DNA of 64,000 nucleotides, taken from Verrucomicrobiia bacterium DG1235 (lineage in GTDB: Bacteria > Verrucomicrobiota > Verrucomicrobiia > Opitutales > Opitutaceae). The stretch covers positions 102,131 to 166,130 of the forward strand of contig DS990593.1 of assembly GCA_000155695.1 (NCBI GenBank), read 5' to 3'. The position numbers and the translations under genes were made by a program. Under the pieces are notes generated by a model that made no database searches, was not told the DNA's origin, and was given only the letters and a program-made list of their open reading frames with translations. This document shows, piece by piece, positions 1 through 8,229 of this stretch. Position 1 is the stretch's first letter. Each line of letters begins with the position of its first letter.

Positions 1-1
1 C

Positions 2-520
2 TATCGCTACCTTTTAATTCTGATTGGTTCTTTCAGCTTTTTTTGTATTCCCTATCTAAGCAGAGATGAGAAATTTACTTGGGGATACTTGATTACGACG
101 ATTGCCTCGGCTGTAGTGTTGATAGGCACTTACCAAATGAAAATAACGGATGTTCCGGCAATGTTTAGAAGGTCAGCGGGCAAGATCGTTTCATTGCTTT
201 GCTGGGTCGGTACATATTCCTACGCAACGTATATCTGGCATGTGACGTTCTATCGCATTATGGAACGGCAAGTGGAAAATGTGCTCGGATACGAGAAGTC
301 AGGTCCTTATGCCATGCTGCTGTGGATCGCTTACAGTGTAGGGATTGCCACTCTGTCCGTATTGATAAGCGCATTAATTAGTCGCTTAGTGGAAATTCCA
401 ATTTTGAAGTTTAGAGATCGATTCTTCCCTTCCCGATCTACGTCAATTCCCCAAATAACTGAAGGACAGGGTGCCCAAAAAAAATCTGTTGAGGACGTCA
501 CCGAACTTAATAGTAATTGA
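2..520 (+). CDS. Acyltransferase family 3 (OafA-like), C-terminal part
   Basis: Partial gene: the frame is already open at the left edge and runs to a stop at 518-520, so only the last 172 codons are present. The visible part has three to four hydrophobic stretches and the tail typical of OafA/YrhL membrane O-acyltransferases, with WVGTYSYATYIWHVTF followed by a last helix and RLVEIPILKFRDRFF. The catalytic histidine normally lies near the N-terminus and is outside the window. The family transfers acetyl or other acyl groups to sugars of surface glycans. Position beside a fucosyltransferase fits polysaccharide decoration; the acceptor is unknown. Confidence 0.8.
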   Translation, partial: YRYLLILIGSFSFFCIPYLSRDEKFTWGYLITTIASAVVLIGTYQMKITDVPAMFRRSAGKIVSLLCWVGTYSYATYIWHVTFYRIMERQVENVLGYEKSGPYAMLLWIAYSVGIATLSVLISALISRLVEIPILKFRDRFFPSRSTSIPQITEGQGAQKKSVEDVTELNSN

Positions 521-575
521 CTGTGCGATGAGCTAACAAGAGTCTATTTGCATACGAAACCTAAAGAAGATTGAA

Positions 576-1421
576 ATGTTTAAAAAGTCTCTAGTAATTC
601 TTTCGCCTAGCGGTCGGCTTGGTAATCGTCTTCAGACGAGTGCGAATGCATTAGCTTTTTGTGAAGAGTACGGCCTTAAGGCGAAGCTTTATTGTCTTTT
701 CGGTTATGAAGGCAAAATTGCCTGTACTCCTTCTGGAGCGATAGGGCGTTTCCAAGAAAAGATTGGGCGCAATTTTTATTATCTCATAATGCGTTATCCC
801 TCACTCATGGCCATGTTGGGGATCATTGTTATCAATAGTACAAAGAGGGACCCTGTTTTTTTGACGAATGAGGAAGTGAGGAAGAAAATTCTCGATGCGC
901 GGGTTACTGTAGTCGTGGGATATTACATTTATACTGACTTCAGTTACTTGGAGAAGCATGGGGACGCTATTCGCAAGAAATTAGCTCCTGTCTTGAAGGA
1001 TTCGGATGTCAAACATATGGAATCTGTCCACGATGGGCAGTTTGGCAAAACTGTTGGGATCCACATAAGGCGAACCGACTATATTGATTACGTGGGTGGT
1101 GAATTTTATTTCGAGATTTCTCACTATGAATCAGTTGCTAGATCTGTAGCCTTAAACGCGGACGAATTGAAAGTCAGATTTGTAATCTGTTCGGACGAGG
1201 AAATATCAGAGACTGCATTTGCTGGGCTTGATTGGGTGCGGGGTCCCGGGTCGATGATGGGTGACCTATATGCGCTTTCTACCTGTGACTACGTAATGGG
1301 CCCTCACTCGACCTTTAATCGTTGGAGTGCCTATCTTGGAAACAAACCTCGCTATCAGATTAGTAAGAAGAGCGAGAACGTGGGTTTTTCTGACTTTGAG
1401 AAAGTGAAAAAACTAGGGTAA
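576..1421 (+). CDS. GT11-like alpha-1,2-fucosyltransferase family protein
   Basis: The 281-residue protein has the GT11/GT65-type layout. A glycine-rich N-terminal motif GRLGNRLQ lies at residues 13-20, the GDP-fucose-binding signature HIRRTDY at 163-169, and a C-terminal block with GDLYALSTCDYVMGPHSTFN near 229-248. Family members transfer fucose from GDP-fucose to a terminal sugar of a surface glycan and act at the inner face of the membrane. It follows the acyltransferase on the same strand after 55 bp and converges on the leftward cluster. Residues specifying the acceptor cannot be read from sequence, so the fucose donor is a family-level inference. Confidence 0.78.
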   Translation: MFKKSLVILSPSGRLGNRLQTSANALAFCEEYGLKAKLYCLFGYEGKIACTPSGAIGRFQEKIGRNFYYLIMRYPSLMAMLGIIVINSTKRDPVFLTNEEVRKKILDARVTVVVGYYIYTDFSYLEKHGDAIRKKLAPVLKDSDVKHMESVHDGQFGKTVGIHIRRTDYIDYVGGEFYFEISHYESVARSVALNADELKVRFVICSDEEISETAFAGLDWVRGPGSMMGDLYALSTCDYVMGPHSTFNRWSAYLGNKPRYQISKKSENVGFSDFEKVKKLG

Positions 1422-1576
1422 CCTTTTTTCAGGGCGCGAGCATGGCCGAAACGGCGATCATTTCATTTTTCATGTATATGATGCATCGCAGCTGTTGATC
1501 TAGCTTATGCGTATGAAGAGTTGATAGGTATGAGAAAAGATTCTAAATTTTATCGAGACGTGAACGCTCGTGATGT

Positions 1577-2740
1577 TTAATTTTTTAAATTTAGTATGTC
1601 GAACAGTTGTTGTTTTTCCATTTCTAGGGAGAAGTGGTTTTTGATTCTTTCAGATGCTGCTATAGAGAATTTTCGGTACTGCTCTTTGTTTTGAGAAAGA
1701 TTTAGGATGTTCTTAGCCTGTTGAGCTATATCCAAGGGTTCGCATAAGAAACCAGTTTCTCTATCTATTACGCTTTCGGAAATAGCACCTGAAAGAGTAG
1801 ACAACACGGGTAGTCCGTATGACATAGCTTCTATGAAGGTCACGCCGAATGCTTCGTCGCGCAAGGTAAGAGGACCCGTTTGATTGTGAGTGATAAAAGC
1901 GTCGTGGCTCTGGTAAAGCTCTTTTGCTTGAGAAGCGTTTACTTCGCCAGCAAACGATATTCTGTCTTTGTATTTACTCCTGCGAGCTATTAGTTCGCAG
2001 GCTTGGCGGAGGCTTCCGTCGCCAGCGATTGTCAAGCAGCCTTCAAACCCGAGCTCACAGGCCAGATCGAAGGCCTGGATTGTCATGTCAGGTCCTTTAA
2101 AGTCAATCAGCCTGCCGAGGTAAAGCAACTTGAAGTCGGTCTTGAGAGGAAGGGTGCGCGGCTCTGGTCTATGCTCTGGCATAGGGCAACCAAAGTATTT
2201 GGTGACGATTTGAGAGTCTTTTACGCCTTCTTTTATCAAGTATTTTCGAGTCGCCTCTGAGTTGGCTATTAAGGTTGCTCGCGTGGATAGATCTAGAAAT
2301 GCCTCCTTGTACGCGGGAGTTCTGATTGTTTTGTAAGGGAAACTGTCGCTCCGCGCCTCTAGTTGAAAATCAATTCCGTGAACATGTATAAAAACATCAC
2401 CTGGAAAAGGGTCCCATGACGATCTTGTCTTAATGGCGAAATCGGCATAGTTGATCAGTAGCTTTGTGGGGACTTTGCTCTTGCGGGCGTGGTCGACTAT
2501 ACTGGGGAAGGGTGTTTTTTTAGATAAGTTGAATCTTTGCAGCAGGAACTCGAAGGGGCGTCGTTTGTCGTAGCAGGGAAGCACTGGGATGCCTAGATAG
2601 TGTCTTTCCTTCGAATGCCTTGTCACGATTGCGGCAAGGTGAGGATGGAGCACCTCTATCATGCGAAGAATCCAAGTTTCCGAAGATCGCTTCCAGTGAG
2701 GAGTTACGAAGAATGTGCTTCGGTTTGGGTCGATATTCAT
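1577..2740 (-). CDS. Glycosyltransferase family 4
   Basis: The 387-residue protein has a GT-B architecture. An N-terminal acceptor domain covers about 1-195 and a Glycos_transf_1 domain about 200-375. The C-terminal domain starts with LLYLGRLIDFKGPD (205-218), followed by LTIAGDGSL and the retaining-enzyme EX7E motif (E296 to E304 in EAFGVTFIEAMSYGLPV). It is the last gene of the leftward polysaccharide block. It probably adds one sugar to the lipid-linked repeat unit in the cytoplasm, but the substrate is unknown. A gap of 83 bp separates it from the upstream GT2 gene. Confidence 0.85.
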   Translation of the reverse strand: MNIDPNRSTFFVTPHWKRSSETWILRMIEVLHPHLAAIVTRHSKERHYLGIPVLPCYDKRRPFEFLLQRFNLSKKTPFPSIVDHARKSKVPTKLLINYADFAIKTRSSWDPFPGDVFIHVHGIDFQLEARSDSFPYKTIRTPAYKEAFLDLSTRATLIANSEATRKYLIKEGVKDSQIVTKYFGCPMPEHRPEPRTLPLKTDFKLLYLGRLIDFKGPDMTIQAFDLACELGFEGCLTIAGDGSLRQACELIARRSKYKDRISFAGEVNASQAKELYQSHDAFITHNQTGPLTLRDEAFGVTFIEAMSYGLPVLSTLSGAISESVIDRETGFLCEPLDIAQQAKNILNLSQNKEQYRKFSIAASERIKNHFSLEMEKQQLFDILNLKN

Positions 2741-2823
2741 GCGGAATTCTGTACGTGTTTAGCGAAGTTTGCTATTGGTTGCATAGTTTTGACCGCGTCG
2801 GGTGCTCGTCAGTAAACTGTTGG

Positions 2824-3843
2824 CTAGCGAGTTTCATCACTTTCATTTCCGAGTAAAAGGCAACGTGTTGCGTGCCACCATCTTCGAAGTCTTGAGCGAA
2901 TTGAGTTGTTTATTGGGAAAGCTGGGCGGTGTTTGTTTGTCAAAATCGCTAAGCCAAAAGGATGGATTCGAGCGATCAGTTCAATTGCTTCACAAAGAGG
3001 CTTTTCGTATTTGAGTAGGTTTTCTTTGTTCGAGACTTGGTATGGTTGAAATCGAAGTTGAATGCTGTAGAGGTGAGTAATCTTATCGAGTACTTGGCGA
3101 CCATGCCTCTGTGAGTTCTCTAGCGCGATGGCGTAAGCACGCAAAATTTGGCAATAGGATTTCGCCGAGTCAGTTGATTGGGTGGCGCTTGTTTCGTGTA
3201 TAACATAGCTGTGCAGCGTTTGCTGGATTAAGCGAACGCGCTTTGCCTGAAGAAAGCATTCCAAGTTTACGAGATTGTCTTCGTTGGTATCCTGTCGCCA
3301 GCGAAAGCTCTTTGTCGCTGCAGGAATAATCACTTCTCGCCGATAGAGTTTGTTCCATAAAGCGCCGGTGCCAAGCTCGAAGCTGCAGTAGCGTTCGAAG
3401 CACGAGTCTGTGATGAGTTCATCCTTTTCGAAAAGAACCTTTGGTCTGAGAAACTGGCGGTTTGAGGTGACAAGATTGGTTCCACATATCGCGATGTCTA
3501 GATCGTCGTTTTTGCAGGCTTCATGAAGCGTGGCGAACATGGTCTTCTCTGCAAAATCGTCGGCGTCGAGAAATCCGATCCAAGGCGCAGATGCAGCGCG
3601 CAGTCCGGTGGCTCTTGCTTCGTGGACACCTCGGTTTTTTGGCATATGGATGACTTTTAGCTTAGTCTGCTTTTCAGCTATATCATCAAGTATTTCGGCT
3701 GTGTTGTCGTTTGAGGCGTCGTTTATGACTATGATTTCAATCGATTCGAGTGTCTGGCCAAATAGAGTGTCCAGCGATGCTTCGATTGTCCTCGCGGAAT
3801 TGAAGACAGGCACGATTACAGAGACTTCAGGGATGATTACCAT
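2824..3843 (-). CDS. Glycosyltransferase family 2
   Basis: This 339-residue GT-A type protein has an N-terminal Glycos_transf_2 domain. It opens with VSVIVPVFN, continues with VINDASND (39-46), and has the metal and nucleotide-sugar binding DXD-type motif in GFLDADDF (DADD at 93-96). The C-terminal third is helical and basic and has no recognised domain. It acts in the cytoplasm on nucleotide-sugar donors for the surface glycan. The donor cannot be predicted. It lies between two other glycosyltransferase genes in the same orientation. Confidence 0.85.
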   Translation of the reverse strand: MVIIPEVSVIVPVFNSARTIEASLDTLFGQTLESIEIIVINDASNDNTAEILDDIAEKQTKLKVIHMPKNRGVHEARATGLRAASAPWIGFLDADDFAEKTMFATLHEACKNDDLDIAICGTNLVTSNRQFLRPKVLFEKDELITDSCFERYCSFELGTGALWNKLYRREVIIPAATKSFRWRQDTNEDNLVNLECFLQAKRVRLIQQTLHSYVIHETSATQSTDSAKSYCQILRAYAIALENSQRHGRQVLDKITHLYSIQLRFQPYQVSNKENLLKYEKPLCEAIELIARIHPFGLAILTNKHRPAFPINNSIRSRLRRWWHATRCLLLGNESDETR

Positions 3844-3926
3844 TGTTCTGAAGAAGGTTTGAGACGAGCTCCCGGTCGTGTAAGCACGGTAGTATTCAAA
3901 AGTTCAGTATTCTTCCACGGCAGATG

Positions 3927-4946
3927 CTATTTTGTGGAATGTAGTTTAGGGGCATCATCGAAATTGTAAGCTGATCGTTCGAAAGGGGTTGCTTTGGCGC
4001 AAGCGGGATTCCTAAGGAAACGAACTAAAAAGACTAGCGTGGTTTTGAGGCGACCCATCGTTAAGGGTGTCGTTTTTAGGCCTTCGATTGCTTGGTAATA
4101 GGCGCTCGCGTAAAGTCCTTGCGCATAAGATGTTCGCGCACGGTACCAAATGTGGTCCCTTCGTTCTTCGTCGGAATGGGACCAGAAGGTATGCGGTGGA
4201 CACTCCCGTTTGTTTTTCCGTTGCCATTCAGTCGCGAAATATCGGGCGTTAGCGGCTTGCTCGGTGGCGTGTACGGCGCTCACGGATTTGCTCTGGGTCC
4301 GATAGTATACGAGATGGGCTGGGATATTCGTTACTGATCCCTTTTCGGCCAAGCGAAGCCAGAGATCGAGGTCCTCGCAGTGTTTCGCTTCAGGGCGGTA
4401 GGCTCCCACTTCTATTGCTTCTGTGCGTTTGAACATGGAGACGGGGTGGGGGATGATGCCACCGAATCCGGCGGATAGAGATTCGAGAATAGTCTCCTTC
4501 TCTATAGGTTGGTTTTCCTTAAAGAGGATTCGGTCATGTTCATCGATTTTGATAGACCGCGCCCCGAGGAGCACGAGGGTGGGATCTTCCTGGAAGCGAC
4601 GGTACTGGTGTTCGAGTCTGTCGGTGAAATAAATGTCGTCAGCGTCTGCTCTTGCGATGAGCTCGCACTGGGCGAGTTCTAGTCCCTTGTTGAGGGTAGC
4701 CACCAAGCCCATGTTTGGGTGCGAGACGATTTTGATGCGGTTATCTTGTTTTGCGTATTTCTCTAGAATAGCGAGAGAACCGTCTTTGGAACCATCGTTC
4801 AGAGCGATCAGTTCAAACTTGGCATATGATTGGGCAAGCAAGGATTGTAGCGTTTTTTCAAGGTATCGCTCGGCGTTGTAGACAGGTAGCAAAATGCTGA
4901 TCATGGGCGCTATAGCACTTGTTGTTTTTGCTTTCTGTGGGTCCAT
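3927..4946 (-). CDS. Glycosyltransferase family 2
   Basis: The 339-residue protein has a GT2 domain from about residue 15 to 240. Key motifs are ISILLPVYNAERYL, ALNDGSKDGS (48-57) and the DXD-type RADADD (DADD at 101-104). Farther on, a CEDLDLWLRL motif matches the ED acceptor-side motif common in this family. The protein is similar in size to its neighbour at 2824-3843 but not a near-identical copy. It probably adds one sugar of the polysaccharide repeat; donor and acceptor are unknown. Confidence 0.85.
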   Translation of the reverse strand: MDPQKAKTTSAIAPMISILLPVYNAERYLEKTLQSLLAQSYAKFELIALNDGSKDGSLAILEKYAKQDNRIKIVSHPNMGLVATLNKGLELAQCELIARADADDIYFTDRLEHQYRRFQEDPTLVLLGARSIKIDEHDRILFKENQPIEKETILESLSAGFGGIIPHPVSMFKRTEAIEVGAYRPEAKHCEDLDLWLRLAEKGSVTNIPAHLVYYRTQSKSVSAVHATEQAANARYFATEWQRKNKRECPPHTFWSHSDEERRDHIWYRARTSYAQGLYASAYYQAIEGLKTTPLTMGRLKTTLVFLVRFLRNPACAKATPFERSAYNFDDAPKLHSTK

Positions 4947-5065
4947 TTTTTTGGTTGTCGTCTTCAGATTTTGGATACCTTTTGAATGCTGAGAGGAGCT
5001 GGGGGCAGGAAGGCGAGTCGAGGCGCCCAGGTTGAGTGGGACCTGATTGGTGGGTTGTCAGTCGC

Positions 5066-5986
5066 CTAGGTCAATCGTTCCCGCAGGGGACAGAGGGAGT
5101 CTGTTATCAGAAGACTGTCGTCGTTGTAGCAGCTAGGTTCGATCCCTAGCTCTCGCATTTTGTCAAAGACCATGGGGAGTATGGCTTGAACGGGAGGCAC
5201 TGAATTCACCTCTGCAGCGGTGGGGTGTATGTTGTTTTTTTTCTTAAACGATTCCCACATGTCGTGCAGGTGGGTATCTTGCTGGTAGCGTTGGTCGTAG
5301 AAAGAGCTAGCGCTGTTCAAGTCTACGCCAATCATGGTCACCTTGGGGGCGATCCGATGAACGGTAAGGAAATTGAGAATACAAGTGAGGCTTCCTCGGT
5401 GATAGAACATGGGCTCGTCCGGCGCTTGCGCCCAAGGGTGATCGCCTTCTCCGTGTGGCCGCTTGAAATACATGGGCTCGATGCCCTCTAGGCCCCAAGT
5501 TTGGTATTCTTCAGTTAGGACGAAACGTGGTATGGGCTTGTCGAGATTTTGAGAGACGACCTTCAATTTCTCGGCCATGACGCGACTCGTCGGGAAGTGG
5601 ATATCGGATAAGGCCGTGTAGGTTGGCCAGATGCCTATTTCATCCCAGTAGATGAGGTATTTGTTCAGAGCGATCGACGCGCTCTCTCGGATGACCTTTC
5701 TCTCGGCGGGAGTGAGCTTTGCGAGCGAGGCTCCTGAGCCGAGTAGAAAGATCTCCTCATGCATCCATCCATCTGGCCGGCGCGGCATGGCCGCGGGCTT
5801 GACGTTTGAATGGACGATTTTGTTCATCCAGCCGAGGCACTCCAGTCTGGCTTCGTTTTGGAAGGCTTTGGTTTGCGCTCTTTCGATGTGCTTGAAGTTC
5901 CAGAGATCAACATGCAGGTCTCGATCGGTTAAGAGCCGGTAGAGGATCTTGGCCGTCTTGTATCGAAATCGGTAGCCGAAAGACAT
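5066..5986 (-). CDS. GT42/DUF115-like putative nonulosonate transferase
   Basis: The 306-residue protein is not a standard GT2 or GT4. It has a Rossmann-type start EIFLLGSGASLAKL (78-91), resembling the GNGPSL motif of GT42 sialyltransferases and of MptE-like DUF115 proteins. A strand with VTMIGVDLNSASSFYDQ (216-232) matches the GIDFY region of Cst-type enzymes. A histidine in NIHPTAAEVN (H254), followed by a helix and a final PSCYNDDSLL, resembles the end of the Cst-II catalytic domain. It lies directly downstream of the NeuB-like and CMP-sugar synthetase genes, as expected for the transferase using the CMP-activated sugar. The assignment rests on motif resemblance and context; a non-catalytic DUF115 protein is the alternative. 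Confidence 0.55.
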   Translation of the reverse strand: MSFGYRFRYKTAKILYRLLTDRDLHVDLWNFKHIERAQTKAFQNEARLECLGWMNKIVHSNVKPAAMPRRPDGWMHEEIFLLGSGASLAKLTPAERKVIRESASIALNKYLIYWDEIGIWPTYTALSDIHFPTSRVMAEKLKVVSQNLDKPIPRFVLTEEYQTWGLEGIEPMYFKRPHGEGDHPWAQAPDEPMFYHRGSLTCILNFLTVHRIAPKVTMIGVDLNSASSFYDQRYQQDTHLHDMWESFKKKNNIHPTAAEVNSVPPVQAILPMVFDKMRELGIEPSCYNDDSLLITDSLCPLRERLT

Positions 5987-6040
5987 CTTGTATGGGTTGA
6001 ATCTACTTGTCTGGGAGGTACGAGAAGAGGTGTTTTCTTC

Positions 6041-6916
6041 CTATACGCGCTTGAGCTTGTCTCTCTGGACAGCTTCGACATCGAGTATTTCGTTTGTCTT
6101 GTAGGCGAGGGCCTTGTGGACGTTTTTGATGTCGCGGCAGAGGCGTCGCAATCCGTCCGGCTCTAGCGAGGCAGCGTGGTCGGTGCCTTTCCAGGTACGG
6201 TCGAGGGTGTAGTGGCGCTCTATCCATTCCGCGCCGAGGGCCATGGCTGCCACGTCTGCGGCGATACCAAGGTGGTGTCCGGAGAAGCCGATGTGTTTTA
6301 CGCGTTTGCTGAACTGTTCGATGAGGCGAGTTATTTCGAAGAGGCAAATATCTTGGAACTCGACTGGGTAGCCTGATGTGCAGCTGTACACGACGGTGCG
6401 CTTGGCTGCGCCTTCGTCTTCGAGGAATGAAATGATTTTCTCTTCCTCTTCTTGAGTGGTCATACCAAACGATAGGTGGATTTCGCCTTCGTATTCACGA
6501 GTCAGAACTTTAAGCATCTCAAAGTTCAGGTTGCAGGCGGAGGGGACTTTGATGAGCTCGGGCTTGATTGTGACGATTTCCTTGGCGGATGTGACTTCCC
6601 AGACCGAAGTGCTGTAGACGACGCCATTTTCCTCGCACCAAAGCTTGAGTTGTTTGTGCTGATCGAGGTCGAGTTCCAGGTATTCGCGGTGCGCTCCGTA
6701 GGTGGGTCCGTAGGCGTTTGCTGGGTTGGGGTGCGGCGCGTTGTACTCCTCTTCGGAGAGGAGTTCCTTCGGCGTGCGTTTTTGGAATTTTACTACGTCT
6801 GCTTTGCAGAAGTAGGCGGCGATGTGGATCATCTCTTTGGCGATGTCCATGTCTCCCTTGTGGTTGCAGCCGATTTCGGCGATTACTTTGGGTTTAATGG
6901 GAGCTGTTGTTGTCAT
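6041..6916 (-). CDS. NeuB-family nonulosonate (9-phosphate) synthase, SAF domain absent
   Basis: This 291-residue protein corresponds to the TIM-barrel catalytic domain of sialic acid synthases, which condense PEP with a six-carbon sugar. Visible family motifs are AEIGCNHKGD (13-22), VKFQKR (42-47), the GFSGHHLG segment (210-217) and IERHYTLDR followed by GTDHAASLEP (232-253). The usual C-terminal antifreeze-like SAF domain, which closes the active site in NeuB dimers, is missing: the protein stops about 35 residues after the barrel. No separate SAF gene is seen nearby. The downstream GT42-like and upstream CMP-synthetase/phosphatase genes make a nonulosonic acid pathway likely. The phosphatase fusion suggests a 9-phosphate product such as KDN-9-P. 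Confidence 0.82.
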   Translation of the reverse strand: MTTTAPIKPKVIAEIGCNHKGDMDIAKEMIHIAAYFCKADVVKFQKRTPKELLSEEEYNAPHPNPANAYGPTYGAHREYLELDLDQHKQLKLWCEENGVVYSTSVWEVTSAKEIVTIKPELIKVPSACNLNFEMLKVLTREYEGEIHLSFGMTTQEEEEKIISFLEDEGAAKRTVVYSCTSGYPVEFQDICLFEITRLIEQFSKRVKHIGFSGHHLGIAADVAAMALGAEWIERHYTLDRTWKGTDHAASLEPDGLRRLCRDIKNVHKALAYKTNEILDVEAVQRDKLKRV

Positions 6917-7059
6917 AGTATGTATAATTGGAATTAGACGGTTTCTGTTGGGATGCTAATGTCATTAAAAGCCACGTAGGCTAGGACGAAAATTTGCAGG
7001 AGATGATTTTTGCGTTATGGAGTGGTTTAAAGGAATCTCTATATATTGAGATTTTATAG

Positions 7060-8229
7060 TTACTTAGAGAGGATGAGGTCTACGAGTTCGCGTACGGCTC
7101 CGTGGCCGCCTGGCTTTTCGAGCACGAGCTGAGCGCATTCAGTCACTTCTGGATACGCATCGGCAACGGCGACACCGCATCCGGCGTGTTGGATGCAATC
7201 GATGTCGTTTAGGTCGTTGCCGGTGTAAACTATCTCGCTCCACTCTATATTGCGGTCTGCCATCCAGGTCTCGATGGCGGCGACCTTGTCGTCGATGCCT
7301 TGCAGGGCAGGGACCTTCATTTTCTTGGCTCGAGTGGAGACGACTGGGTTTGGCTCCTTGGAGACGATGAGAAGCTCCAGTTCTGGGAAGCGTTTGCGAA
7401 GTTCGTTGAAGCGCAGTCCGTCTGAGCGTGAGCAGGCTACGGACTCGATTCCGTTTTGGTCGACCCAGACGCGGTTGTCGGTGAAGACTCCATCGAAATC
7501 GAAGATCAGAGCTTTTAGCGGGGTCGGAAGGATTGAGTGTCGTTGGCGCTGGATGCGGCTCTTTAGCAAGGACTCGCAGATCGTCCAGTCATGAGGATCG
7601 TCAATTTCCCAGGCTCTTTCGGCGGGTACGCAATTGAGCAGTGTCTTTCCGAAAAAGCGATGTTGCGACTTGCGAAAGCCAGCGGTCTTCATGACGTAAA
7701 CGGCGCCGTTCTCTCGGTACTCGGGCTCTAGATCTTGGCGGCGTGGGCGAAAGCTTTTGTCGTGATTGACGCCTACAGCCCCATCTTCACCTGTTTTCCA
7801 TATGAAGCTGTGGTTGTTGACGGCGGTGAAGGCGGAGTCTGCGCCCTGCTCGGTGACAAGCCGAATGGTATTGTCGATGTCCTCAGCGGTAGTGAGGGGG
7901 GATGTGCACTGGAGAAATACAATCAAGTCTGGACGGTAGTCCTCGTTGGATTCGAGCCAGTCGAGGGCCTGTATGAGGGCTGACTCGCTCGATGCGGTAT
8001 CTCCTGCAATGGCGGCTGGACGGAGGAAGGGAACCTCGGCGCCGGCAGCCCGCGCGATCTCGGCGTAGCCTTCGCTGTCGGTGCTCACCAGGGTGCGGTC
8101 GACTAGGGTTGATTCTACAGACGCGGAAACGACATGGGCGAGCAGCGGCTTACCGGCAATAGGGCGGATGTTTTTGTCACGAATTCCCTTTGATCCGGAA
8201 CGGGCTGGAATGATGGCAAGGGCTTTCAT
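7060..8229 (-). CDS. CMP-nonulosonate cytidylyltransferase fused to KdsC-like HAD phosphatase
   Basis: This is a two-domain protein of 389 residues. Residues 1-225 form a CMP-sialate/CMP-KDN synthetase (NeuA-like), with IIPARSGSKGIRDKN (6-20), FLQCTSPLTT (105-114) and RPRRQDLEPEYRENGAVYV (161-179). Residues 236-389 form a HAD hydrolase of the KdsC/KDN-9-P phosphatase type, with nucleophile motif DFDGVFTDN (244-252), lysine-containing loop SKEPNP and acidic motif GNDLNDID (337-344). The arrangement parallels animal CMAS, which also carries a KdsC-like C-terminal domain. Here the HAD motifs look intact, so the protein may both dephosphorylate the 9-phosphate and activate the sugar with CTP. It overlaps the upstream gene by 4 bp. 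Confidence 0.85.
   Translation of the reverse strand: MKALAIIPARSGSKGIRDKNIRPIAGKPLLAHVVSASVESTLVDRTLVSTDSEGYAEIARAAGAEVPFLRPAAIAGDTASSESALIQALDWLESNEDYRPDLIVFLQCTSPLTTAEDIDNTIRLVTEQGADSAFTAVNNHSFIWKTGEDGAVGVNHDKSFRPRRQDLEPEYRENGAVYVMKTAGFRKSQHRFFGKTLLNCVPAERAWEIDDPHDWTICESLLKSRIQRQRHSILPTPLKALIFDFDGVFTDNRVWVDQNGIESVACSRSDGLRFNELRKRFPELELLIVSKEPNPVVSTRAKKMKVPALQGIDDKVAAIETWMADRNIEWSEIVYTGNDLNDIDCIQHAGCGVAVADAYPEVTECAQLVLEKPGGHGAVRELVDLILSK

Noticed and set aside
5066-8229. Legionaminic or pseudaminic acid pathway
   Set aside because: No dehydratase, aminotransferase, N-acetyltransferase or nucleotidase genes of those pathways are in the window; the HAD fusion fits a 9-phosphate route better.
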